This document shows, in pieces, positions 1-26,627 of a stretch of DNA of 64,000 bases. The translations under genes were made by a program, and so were the position numbers. Origin of the DNA: Haliclystus octoradiatus. Lineage: Eukaryota; Cnidaria; Staurozoa; Stauromedusae; Haliclystidae. The notes under the pieces are model-generated. The model saw only the letters and a program-made list of their open reading frames with translations, did no database searches and was not told the DNA's origin. The DNA lies in NCBI GenBank assembly GCA_916610825.1, contig OU744448.1, positions 5,148,287 to 5,212,286 on the forward strand, given 5' to 3'. Numbering within the stretch: the stretch's first letter is position 1; each line of letters begins with the position of its first letter.

Positions 1-15203
<15,203 letters not shown>

Positions 15204-16392
15204 TTTGGATTGTGCAGACGAGGGAGCCTCGGTTCACATGTCAAACTACTATTTGATTTCCCGCCAAAACCAACCTTGATCAAACAAATTTAGCCTATAC
15301 GCAGACGAAATTGAGATGAATGAAATCCTAATTATATATTATTTATATATTATAATAGTAATCAATATATAATAATATAAGTCCACAAAAAGGGAAAATA
15401 GTACTACAACTTTTCAAGCTTGAACAAATGCAATAATAAATATTGAAAGCCTTAGAAGCCAAGGAGGAGACTATCATGGGAGTGATATAGGGGTGGAAAC
15501 CATGAAACCGCAATAATTGGAGCCAAAAACCGGGGCTAAAAGTTGCAAAAACTGTATTTAATCTTCTGTACTTTTCGTATTTGTTTTTACAAAATGCACA
15601 AGTACATATTAATTCAGAATTGAAAGAGAAATCGTAAAACTGACAAAGATTAGTATGGGATAATGTTTGCGAGAAGGAAATGTGATGTGATATATATTTG
15701 ATCATAAAAGCAGAAATATATTACAAATGCTATGAATTTATGACCAGGGTCAACCCTTAAGCAAATCTGCTTGTTTGTTTGGGTGACCCTATAGTTACAA
15801 TATATGTTTGCGAGAAGGAAATAAAGAGGCTATCAGTTATATTTCATCAAATGAAATATAAATTAGACCATGTTCCCATTACACATTACAATGGTCTGCA
15901 TTTTTCGAACTCTCTTTTCGTTGGCTAATATTTTGTTTGATTATTCTATCAAGTATCAACTAATTCTTATTTGATTTCGGTTTTTGCATTGATCACAATT
16001 TCAAATAAAATTGCAGCACTGAATTTCAACGAAAATGACCTTCTCTTAGCTAATCAGAATCGAAAAAATTTTGCAAAGCGATTTTGTAAAAATAAAAAAC
16101 ATACTATACTTATTATCAAGGAGTTCTATTTCTATTTGATTAACATTAAAAATTACAACAAAGGTTTTTTTTCTCTCTTTTACGATAATTGTGGACATAC
16201 AGTATTTAACCTTTCTAAATCAATAAAAAACAGATTTATACTAGTTAACTAATATTCATATTGTAAAGAAGCAATATACTAGTATGTAAGTTGGAAATAT
16301 TATTTTTTTTGTACAAGGAGTTGCAAATGTGAACACAATACAAGCTTGTACTCAAATTACAATTGGTAAAACTATCGATGCGGTAAATAATT
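15204..16392. other. Intergenic region upstream of IPO9
   Basis: Between the IPO9 start and the stop of the small membrane-protein gene. A direct repeat, GTTTGCGAGAAGGAAAT, occurs near 15666 and 15806. The sequence near 15742-15795 contains a short inverted pair (GGGTCAACC / GGGTGACCC). The short ORFs here resemble nothing I know and have no splice support. The IPO9 core promoter should lie within a few hundred bases of 15203, but no clear TATA or Inr stands out. Confidence 0.5.
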
Positions 16393-17735
<1,343 letters not shown>

Positions 17736-19512
17736 TTATTACCAATGGAAATTAAATTGACACAAAAAACAATGACATTTTACCATTTTATAAAGTTTTA
17801 TCTCGTGGTAAAACAAAATTTGACTGCTTAATAAAAGAGATGGTATTCATTGCAAAAATTAAACCGTCGCTTAATACACAAAAGGATTCTTTAAAGTCCC
17901 TGGTGTTTAAATAGATATTTCTTGTCAATTTTATTTTATTCTTTTATTTTGTATTACTATATTATTATCCTTTGTATATTGTATTATTATCCCTTGTATA
18001 TTGTATTAAATTAGCCCTTATAAATAGTACTATAATAAATTTTACCCTTTAACTTGAAAATGATTGCATGATGCAACCGAAACGTTGTTTGTTAATGTGA
18101 ATAAAAATTTAAACATTTTTTCGTCGACTTTTCTTATTAAATTAAATTGAGAATTAACATTTAACAATCAATATTTTGCCACTGTGAATATTTTTATGTC
18201 AAATCTAATGTAAAGTACATCAAAGCTTTCATACAAATGGGAAAGTAGTTACCGGTATAGAAGTTTTGATTTTAGATTGACTGATCAATAAATCTTACCA
18301 GTGCAGCCGCCAGATTGTGATGAAATTTGTCACAATTCAAGTACTGGCTCTTTGACCTTGGCTTCCTTGCTATAACATCTATTACAGTCTATTATAGTCC
18401 AGTTTGCAAAGAAGGGCACTTTTCGACGAAATCTCCGGAGGTCGGGGGTGGTCACAAAATATATGCCAACGGAGCCGGTCTACAAAGCTTGGCAGCTGCG
18501 CCCCGCAGATGAAAATGTTTCTCCTGATTGCTGCCCCTGAAGCTGCAAATTTCATCAAAATCGGCAGTTAAAATGATTTTTATTGTCATTTCTTTCACAA
18601 CTTTTACTGAAATGATGGATTTTGGCGCCCCTGAAGTGAAATTTAATCAGTTGCCGCCCCCGCCTTCAACTTTTTTTGGCGCTGCCGCCGTTGAGATCTC
18701 GTCGAGATTGCCATTATTTGAAGACTGGCGCAGGAGCATTCCCTTTTAACGAATTTTTGCCTTCTCCACGGGCGGAAAAAATCTATATTCTATAGATAAA
18801 GAGTAATAATAAGGCTTCCAGAAAATTTTCGAGGGCGGCTCTGTCGTACTCAGCAAACTGGCATCTGCCGTAGGCCTACGGGCCACCTACTCTGCAGACT
18901 GGATAAGGAGTCAATCAGTCAAGAAGGACTGAAGGAGAAGGACAACTACAAGTCAACAAAGTCGACTTGTAGGCTATCACTTAATTCACAGGCAAAATAC
19001 GTAGAATTAGGCAAAATGTTACTCATTAGTGAACAGGATTATGCTATTAGATTTAAATCTGACTCAAAGGCTGCAATATTGCAATTCAAATTGTGGTGTT
19101 TGTGCGACAGTGAGACTGTTTGTAAAATAAACTTACGGCGAAGTGCTGGCTTTCCACGCAATAAATTGCTCATAGAAGCAGTAAAAAGTCCTGCAGTAAC
19201 AAACCAAGAGACTGTCTTGAACATCATCTTCGTTTACAGCTATAAGTCAACTCAGCTATAGCTGTAAAGTGTAAGAGTCATATAGCCTTTTTGCTAAACA
19301 AAGCTCGGCTTATCAAAACCTGAAAACGGAGAAGAAGGTATCTCTTTTGGTATTGCCTCACTTTGAAAGTTTGAAATCCACGAGAAAGAGTTGACATTGG
19401 AAACCAAAATTTCCTGTTTGTTTGATCGTCATATGTAAACTCATATTCTTTTATTGACAATTTGGTAGGTAACTAGTAAACATTCCAAAAGTTCAAATAC
19501 GTCAACATCGAC
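17736..19512. other. Intergenic region between the small membrane-protein gene and nicotinamidase
   Basis: Holds a diverged repeat of family D at about 18380-18740 (see 39910-40380) and unique AT-rich sequence. The ORF at 18528-18749 lies inside repeat D. The promoter of the nicotinamidase gene should lie just left of 19513, but I see no definite motif. Confidence 0.5.
18380..18745. repeat. Interspersed repeat D
   Basis: Shares GGCAGCTGCGCCCC, GATTGC..CCCCTGAAGCTGCA and GATCTCGTCGAGATTGCCAT with two inverted copies at 39910-40380. It is unusually GC-rich for this window. No coding potential seen. Probably a non-autonomous DNA transposon. Confidence 0.6.
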
Positions 19513-22500
19513 ATGGATTTACAGAAAGTTACACGCTATTTTGATGGCTTGAGAAACTCTGAAGAATTTGTAGAAACTTACTTTGAAGATTCTTTAGAGC
19601 TTCTTCTAGACGCGTAAGTTTGAAACTTGTAGGAGTGAAACGTGGTTTGTTCCGTGTAGTGGTTCTAGGAATTCCGGATTCCATGTTCCCAGAAGCAGTA
19701 CAATCATGGTGTTGAAGTATCCTTATGGGTCATACCATGGTCTTTCCAAAGGTCACTCTCATAATCTACAATTCGGTCCCGAAACAGCGCATATCTCTCT
19801 CATTCAACACAAATTACGTAATTAAAAATGCATTAGATAAAGTTTGTATAATTTCCAACAATAACATCAACTGGTTGTATTGTTTGTATCGTAAACCGGA
19901 CAACTGTAAACACATGCCACAGGGCATTATTTAATTACTGTACTGCCATGTACGATAAGCTATATATAGGTATAAAGTATAAGTCCATCCGTTATAGGCT
20001 ATCCTATGTTTGTTCTACTGTATATAAAATAATGTTTTTGTTACTCTTTTTGATTTTAGCGTAGCTCCTGCTATTAGTCAATTTCTATAAGTCATCTGGA
20101 CACATCTTCATGGTTAACATCTCATTTATTTATAAGTGATTGTTTGTTTTATTTCAGTGTTTGCTATGACGAAGTGTCCAATGAAATGCTGCGTAGTGCT
20201 CTTGCTCGAATAGGAGACGGTACTCTTGCAAAATTGACCACAGCGCAGGTTGAAGATATTAAAATGATGCTCAAATGTAATTCTGTAAGTCTTTTTATTT
20301 TGGATTTATCGTTTATCCACAAGCCGGGTAAGCTTGCAGCTTTTTTCACCGGGGTGGTTGGTTAATTTGTTAGTATTTTGAAGGTTATGTGCGTAACGTA
20401 TAGTGCTCCGGACAGGGATTGAACCCGAGACCCTGCGGGCCGTGGTCCAACGCCCTAGCCACTACACCAAGTTGAAGCATGTCAGCTACTCACTTAGCTT
20501 GGCAATATTGTATACTACACAACTGCTGCATGACATTCTTGGTTGAAAGCCAAAGGACAAGTTATATTACGGTAATAACTTGTCCTACAATCCTAATGAA
20601 ATCATTCATAAAACTTCTCCTTTGGCTTTCAACGAAGAATGTCTTGCCGATAAATGACATCTGAATGTGCAATAGCGAAAGTATCGTAGAAGTTGAACGT
20701 TCTAGCCGGTTGGTAACGTATCAGGCCAAAACTGTTCAAATTCCTAAATCATGCAGAAGATTTCGATACTATTAGGTCTGCACTCACACTAAATAATAAA
20801 ACAACCTAATGGTGTGTTCAAAATGACTTATGTTTGCAATAAATGTAATCGTATATGCGCCTTTGTTTGATATTAGGATAAATAATAGAAAAAGTATGGC
20901 AGTAGCCATGTACATAAAAACAATTTATACTGAAGATTTGTTCAATTGCACAGTATCCATCCCCCAATGTCTTGAAAGTAATTCCTTACTTTGTCAAATG
21001 CCGAGTATCAGTAATTTGTCAAATTGCCTAATCAAATTATGTGCTGCTGTGTGTTCACCTGTTATAGAGGTCGCCTTTATACAGTGGCCACTTCACTAAT
21101 GTTCGTAAATTGCACCATCATATTGAATTTCAATGCTATTTATTAAGGCTGTTTGTCTGTTTAATATCAGCCATTTTTTCACTGGATCTCGTGGTTGTTC
21201 TAACAGTAAATTATATTTACTTAAATTACTTTATTCAGGTTGGCGGAGAGATAGATCCAGTGATTTGGAAGAAATGCTTTCGATATTGGTTGAGACAAGA
21301 TACAACTGTGAAATGCATTCTACTTGTAGTTGATGTCCAAAATGATTTTATATCTGGTTCGTTGGCATTGAAAAATTGTCCGCTAAAAGAAGACGGAGCT
21401 GAAATTGTTCCTTTGATTAACGAAAACAGACAATATTTTGATACAGTTGTTTTTACAAAAGACTGGCATCCTGCTGATCATTGTTCATTTGCTAACCATT
21501 GTAAAACTTATTGTCTCCATCATAGTTCTCCATCTCTTAATGGTGATATTCCACCTGTTATGAGTACTGTGATATATGATGTCAAAGGAAAAGCTATTGA
21601 GCAAGTGTTATGGCCAGAACATTGTATACAAGGCTCACATGGTGCTGAGCTGCATGAAGACCTTTGTGTATGTATTTCACTTATTGAACATTAGTATTAG
21701 AGTCAAACCTAAAAGTCACCTCTATACAACGGAAACCTGTCTATAGTGGCCATTATTGCAATATCTAAAATTGTATTTTCTATTAAATTAACCCTGTCTA
21801 AAAAGGCCACCTGTCGATAGTGGTCAATCTATCAATGACCAAGATAGTATTTTCTATTGAATTAACCCTGTCTATAAAGGCCACCTGTTGATAGTGGTCA
21901 ATCTATCGATGAATAAAATAGTATTTTCCATTCAATCAACCCTGTATATAAAGGCCACCTGTGCATTTTTAATGATCATTAATAAATTTGTCTATATGTC
22001 TACATCTCGTTGAAAAAGTTTACTGATTCAAGGACTAAGATTTCATGAGCTGAATATTTGAAATAATTTACTTTTGCACTGGATAACAAAATTGAACTGT
22101 CTTCTTTGACAGGTTGAAGAAAATGATTTGGTCATTACAAAGGGAACAACATCAGAAGTTGATAGTTATTCAGCCTTTTGGGACAATGGACATTTAGTTC
22201 AAACAAATTTATTTTGTCAATTAATTGATAATAACATTACAACAGTATTTTGTTGCGGTCTTGCATATGATTACTGTGTTGGTTTCACAGCCCAGGATTC
22301 TGCTGTGCATGGTTTTAAAACATATGTTATTAAAGATTTATGTCGATGTATTTCTGAAGCCGGCAGAAAAGATATGGCTGAGAAATTTAGGCAGAACAAT
22401 GTCATAGAAATCAACACTAGACAGGTAATACTGGATTTAATGTAATATGGGATTAATGAAAGTGGGGCATCAAAAAATGTTTATATGTTTTAGATCTTGT

Positions 22501-23984
22501 AACTTTTATAAAACTAGCTACAAATAGGTACTGTAGACAGGGTCCCTCAGAAATATGAATAATAATTCAACACATTGATTCCAGAAGGCTAGAACAAATT
22601 CAGAAGAAAATTGACAATTTTGTGATTTATTAGTCAAACTTCAACAAAAAACTTCCAAAAAAATGTTGAAATGCCTCTAGGATTCCAGAAGGTTGAACAT
22701 TTGTCGGACCTTGACTGTAGCAAGTGTGAGCTAAAATATTGCTCAAATAATAATTTGTCACAAAAATATCATGTCAACCGTCAAGCAAGTTTAAAAAGAA
22801 GCGTCACAAGTAGTAAAAGAAACGTGTGGCAGAAGAAAAAATATTAAAATGAAATTATTATTATCTCTGTCATTTTATATCAGATCAGCTTCAAAATTTT
22901 GGTGAATCATTATTTTATTGTTGGTCGATGTATCATAATTATTTATTTTAACAATAATTATCTAGACACATACACGCCCAGTGTCCGACAAAAGGTTCAG
23001 CCTTCTAGAATCATAGAGGTATTTCAACACTTTCTTCTGAATTTTTTTGTTGATGTTTGACCAATAAATCATTAAAAACATCAATTTTCTTCTGAATTTT
23101 GTCTAGCCTTCCAGGATCTAGGATCCCAGGATCCCACTTTTGTCGGACCCTGGACACGCCAGAGGTGTATGGAGTCGCAAATTGTAGACTCTGAATCTGA
23201 AAAAAATCCTTATAGAAGCGTTTGACTCCAAATCCGGGACTGAAAATATATGAAAAATAGACTCCAACTCTGGCTTCAAAACATTTTAAACAAACTCCTG
23301 TTAAAAGTCCGAAAATTTTGGAAGAGATGGTCCGAAAAATGTAAAAATATAGGAAATACTCTAGTCCGGCTCCTGCTAAAATATGGATACTTCTGCCGTG
23401 TTGACGTTTTGATCCTATTTCAGATTTTTTGAACGTCCAAGCCATATTTGGAGAATATGATCACAATGTATAAAAATGAGACATTGTGTAGCGTTTTTGT
23501 AATCTTTTTACCCCATTTCTATAATCATTTTATATGCATTTGAACTAACAAGGATTGATCGTAAAATTACCGTCTTTGTAAAAGCTGTCCTGCTGTGATT
23601 CCATTGTTTGAATGGCTCAACACATCGACTGTGCCTTGCAATTTTTTTTTAATAAGAAGCACCAAGTATTATTTTTAACAAATGTTCCCTTGAAATATCA
23701 CTTCTAATTATAGGGGCAAAATTGACCGATGGGCTCTACGCGCTTAGAGTCACATGCGTGTTTGTCATTTGTATTGTTTCTGTACCTGAAACCATGCTGA
23801 AACTTGAAATTTGAATCCATGCTAAGCTATAACTGACATTTATCGATGAATTTACGCTAAGCTTAATTCAAGTTGAGCTCGTAGCGACCGCCGGTCAATG
23901 TTGCTCCTTCAATATTATTACTATCATTTTGCAATCAATCTTCTTTTTTTATTTTAGATTCAAGAAATATTAAAACAAACATAA
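19513..23984 (+). CDS. Naam: Nicotinamidase (isochorismatase-like hydrolase)
   Basis: Converts nicotinamide to nicotinic acid in NAD salvage, a step present in many invertebrates but absent from vertebrates. Exons: 19513-19613, 20158-20284, 21239-21667, 22113-22424 and 23958-23984. Phases match, giving 331 aa. The active site is complete: Asp108 (VVDVQNDF), Lys229 (VITKGTTSEVDSYSAF) and nucleophile Cys274 (CCGLAYDYCVG). The metal set is Asp151, His153 and His157 (DWHPADHCSF). Residues 1-100 precede the catalytic fold. They are helical, with EF-hand-like pairing as in the fly enzyme, but without clear calcium loops. The start ATG is the first in the exon, with donor GC|GTAAGT. The last exon adds only eight residues. 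An ATTAAA poly(A) signal lies near 24127. A SINE sits a few bases after the exon 2 donor, and fragments of pogo-like MITE fill intron 3. Confidence 0.95.
20288..20472 (-). mobile_element. tRNA-derived SINE, family B
   Basis: A second copy of the element at 3540-3752: head GGTGTAGTGGCTAGGGCGTT on the minus strand, B-box-like GGGTTCAATCC. It has lost the AGGAAGGGCATCC segment. It starts only a few bases past the donor of nicotinamidase exon 2 (20284|GTAAGT). Confidence 0.75.
20522..20646. repeat. Foldback with split arms
   Basis: GACATTCTTGGTTGAAAGCC and AAAGGACAAGTTAT on the left pair with ATAACTTGTCC and CCTTTGGCTTTCAACGAAGA on the right. The right arm carries about 30 extra bases, so the hairpin has a large bulge. 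In nicotinamidase intron 2. Confidence 0.65.
21697..21965. repeat. Tandemly rearranged pogo-like MITE
   Basis: Three successive copies of the sub-unit AACCCTGTCTATAAAGGCCA and GATAGTGGTCAATCTATC, each about 80 bp, in nicotinamidase intron 3. It looks like local amplification of the internal part of the MITE. Confidence 0.65.
22538..22713. mobile_element. hAT-like MITE
   Basis: Termini CAGGGTCC and GTCGGACCTTG. Flanks ACTGTAGA and ACTGTAGC form an 8-bp target duplication with one mismatch. Same family as 6601-6778, here in nicotinamidase intron 4. Confidence 0.8.
22979..23152. mobile_element. hAT-like MITE
   Basis: CAGTGTCCGACAAAAGG start and CTTTTGTCGGACCCTG end. Flanks TACACGCC and GACACGCC form an 8-bp duplication with one mismatch. 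Two copies of this family within 300 bp in the same intron. Confidence 0.85.
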
Positions 23985-24317
23985 TATACACAGACAAGTT
24001 GACAACTAAATGAATCATTCACAGTATACACTTTCATTTCATTTTTATGTAATTATTCAAATTATTTCCTTAAGTTATACATACTATTAGTTTTACTTTA
24101 ATTTCAATATTATTATTTCAACAATATTAAATTATATTTTGCAAGCATCTTAATTATGTATAATTATGTTATATGAACGCTCAGTAAAACAAAACAAAAC
24201 AAAACAAAACGTATATTATTTTTCAAGTGCTGTGTGTTTTGTGTACACATTTCTAAACTAAATGTTTCTTTAAAAGTGTATGTTGAAATTTTGCAAAATA
24301 TATACCGGTATTATGAA

Positions 24318-24590
24318 TTAAACTATGGTGAAAGAGTCAAGGAATACACATTCTTTACTAACTTGTTTTTACACATTTTATTGCAATAATCAGAGATATT
24401 TTGTCAAAATGTAAAAAGTAAGGACATTTTTTTTTAATTGGTTGATGTATTAAAAAGAATTGAGGATTTATTTGACCACAATTTTTTGAGTAAAAAATCT
24501 GTCTAATCATCGCCATAAAATGCTTTAAACTTGAGTAACAGTAAACGATATGTATTCTTGACTCTTTCACCATATATTATTATTATTATT
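24318..24590. repeat. Diverged foldback of the TATGGCGAAA family
   Basis: Arms start ACTATGGTGAAAGAGTCAAG and end CTTTGACTCTTTCACCATA-like (one base lost), then four ATT units and TACCGCTCTGTCAAATGAAG. The same outer word borders the copy at 11136. Interior spacer about 150 bp. Confidence 0.7.
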
Positions 24591-24724
24591 TACCGCTCTG
24601 TCAAATGAAGACCTAGAGCACTGTATTACGTATTACTTATTATCTGCCATTATATAAACCTTTTATTATTAATTATAAATTATTATAAATTATGTCAGGT
24701 CAAAATATTAGGTGTGAAATGTTT

Positions 24725-25670
24725 ATAGGTGTTGAATGACATTCTGGGATCATATATCTTGAGACATATTTATACCTTCTCTTTGTAATACTCATTGAAA
24801 ATTCAAATTATTTATCTGAACTTGTTGTAGCAAGTGCTTTGATTACTCTCCCAAGTTTTTTTGATAAACGTAGAGGTATTCTTTTGAGGAATAAATGTTT
24901 GTAACAGTGACTGCTTCAAATCTTGTAAAACGGAGATTCAAAGTTAAGTGACGTCAGTGTGTGTAATTTTTGGTCAGCAGAATTTGTCCATAAAACAACA
25001 ACATGGTAATTGGAATTTTCGTTGTTACAGACCAATAATCGACAGCGTTTATGATCATATTGGTTGTTATAGACCAATAATCGATTGCGTTCATGATCAT
25101 ATTTGTTGTTATAGACCAATAATCGATAGCGTTCATGATCATATTGGTTGTTATAGACCAATAATCGATAGCATTCATGATCATATTGGTTGTTATAGAC
25201 CAATAATCAATAGCGTTCATGATCATATTGGTTGTTATAGACCAATAATCAATAGCGTTCATGATCATATTGGTTGTTATAGACCAATAATCCATAGCGT
25301 TCATGATCATATTGGTTGTTATAGACCAATAATCAATAGCGTTCATGATCATATTGGTTGTTATAGACGAATAATTGATAGCGCTGATGATCATATTGTG
25401 CATACTTGTTGTGACCAAATATTAGAAACACTCGTCACTGATGTCACTTAACTTTAAATCTCCATTTTCAAGATTCAAAAGAGTCACTATTTCAAATGCA
25501 TATTTCTCAAGAAGACATATCCGTTCATCGAAAAACTTAGCAAAGTAATCAAGGTAAAAAGTCTAGGTAAAAATTGAAATGTATTTTAAATAAACCGATT
25601 GGATGTTCTATTATTTTAAACTTCATAGAGGTCTCAAGATGCATGATTCCAAAATTATCCTCAACACCAA
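24725..25670. repeat. Foldback element enclosing a 42-bp minisatellite
   Basis: Left arm about 24725-24962 and right arm about 25435-25670 are imperfect inverted copies of roughly 240 bp. The innermost word is GGAGATTCAAAGTTAAGTGACGTCA. Between them are nine 42-bp units (25024-25402). Part of the arm recurs alone at 34455-34535. No transposase. Confidence 0.8.
25024..25402. repeat. 42-bp minisatellite, nine units
   Basis: The unit contains GTTATAGACCAATAATCGAT followed by AGCGTTCATGATCATATTGG. It is 42 bp long, a multiple of three, so several frames stay open on both strands. The outer units are the most diverged. There is no start context, splice site or protein match to suggest translation. 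Confidence 0.92.
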
Positions 25671-26187
25671 TATTAGTTGATGTCACTATCCTTATATGTT
25701 ATTTTTTTTTACTTTAATATAAATTATTACATGATTAAGTCAATGAACCACACTAAGAAATCATTCACAAAATATTGTTACATGAAGAAATTAATGAATA
25801 TAGTTTTTACTTAAATATAAATATAGATAACCTTGAAAATGGATATTTCTTTTTTGAGTTGCTGTTACGTCTTTTTGGATTTCAATTTCACTGCACCTGT
25901 CTTTATTATATGTATCTGTAAAGTGAGATGTCAATAATTGGGTTGTTATTATTTACAATATATCGCAACAAAGGCCAGAGAAAAGGTTTTATCCTCATTA
26001 ATTAAAAAACATCCAATTCGTACATGATGACCTTTGCGTACAGGTGGCTGCTGAATAGGTGACCACAATAACATGTTTTACTGTATACATTGTAACCCTC
26101 TCAAGTGCAACTCAAAATTGGCAACGGTTTTCATTGCATTTATCCGAAATTGTTTAAGAAGGACTTGACCACAAAATAGTAAATAGG

Positions 26188-26462
26188 CAGGGTCCGATAA
26201 AATATTTTACCTTCCAGGATTCCAATATTCCCTTCCAAACTTAGGGTGATTTCATCATGCAAACGATTTCTGGTAATTTCATTGTGCAATTTACGTTTTC
26301 TAGTGATTTCGTCATTTAAACGTTTTCACATCTTTTTATATTACAGCTTTTTTTCTTCTGATCAAAAAAACTTGCATACAACTATTTCTTCCCCCTCTTC
26401 CTGCATTTGCGCTAGACTTCCAGGAATCTCAGTTCCAGAATCTCCCATTTTATCGGACCCTG
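26188..26462. mobile_element. hAT-like MITE, longer copy
   Basis: Termini CAGGGTCCGATAAAAT and ATTTTATCGGACCCTG are perfect inverted repeats. Flanks TAAATAGG and TATATATG share 6 of 8 bases. It carries about 100 bp more interior than other copies, including a triplicated CGTTTTC..GTAATTTC-type motif. Confidence 0.75.
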
Positions 26463-26627
26463 TATATATGGTTTCAAAACCAGGCTTCATATAAGCGGGA
26501 ATTTCATTTATCAAAATTGCACGCAAGCGGGTTACACTGTAATACTTCAACATCAGTAATATCGTCACTAACTTGCAATAAGAAGAAAACAGAACACATT
26601 GACAGAACAATTGCATCAAATAATTAC

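Larger units (their letters stand above)
23985..25800. other. Convergent intergenic region, nicotinamidase to MGAT4
   Basis: Holds an AAAAC simple repeat near 24188-24210, a diverged TATGGCGAAA-type foldback (24318-24582), and a large inverted-repeat element with a 42-bp minisatellite (24725-25670). No gene seen. Confidence 0.6.

Noticed and set aside
23011-23445. A 144-codon minus-strand ORF near the end of the nicotinamidase gene.
   Set aside because: It begins inside a hAT-like MITE, has no recognisable domain and lies in an intron.
25024-25402. The regularly spaced 42-bp units look at first like a CRISPR array.
   Set aside because: The units are contiguous with no unique spacers, and the host is an intron-rich animal genome. 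It is a minisatellite.
24916-25451. Long ORFs on both strands over the 42-bp array (repeat of a 14-residue unit such as CYRPIIDSVHDHIG).
   Set aside because: A unit length divisible by three keeps frames open automatically. No start context, splicing or homology.
26362-26619. AILINEI in a minus-strand ORF looks like the end of MGAT4 (human ILNEIHI).
   Set aside because: The ORF crosses a hAT-like MITE, and no acceptor joins it in phase 0 to the exon ending at 26628.
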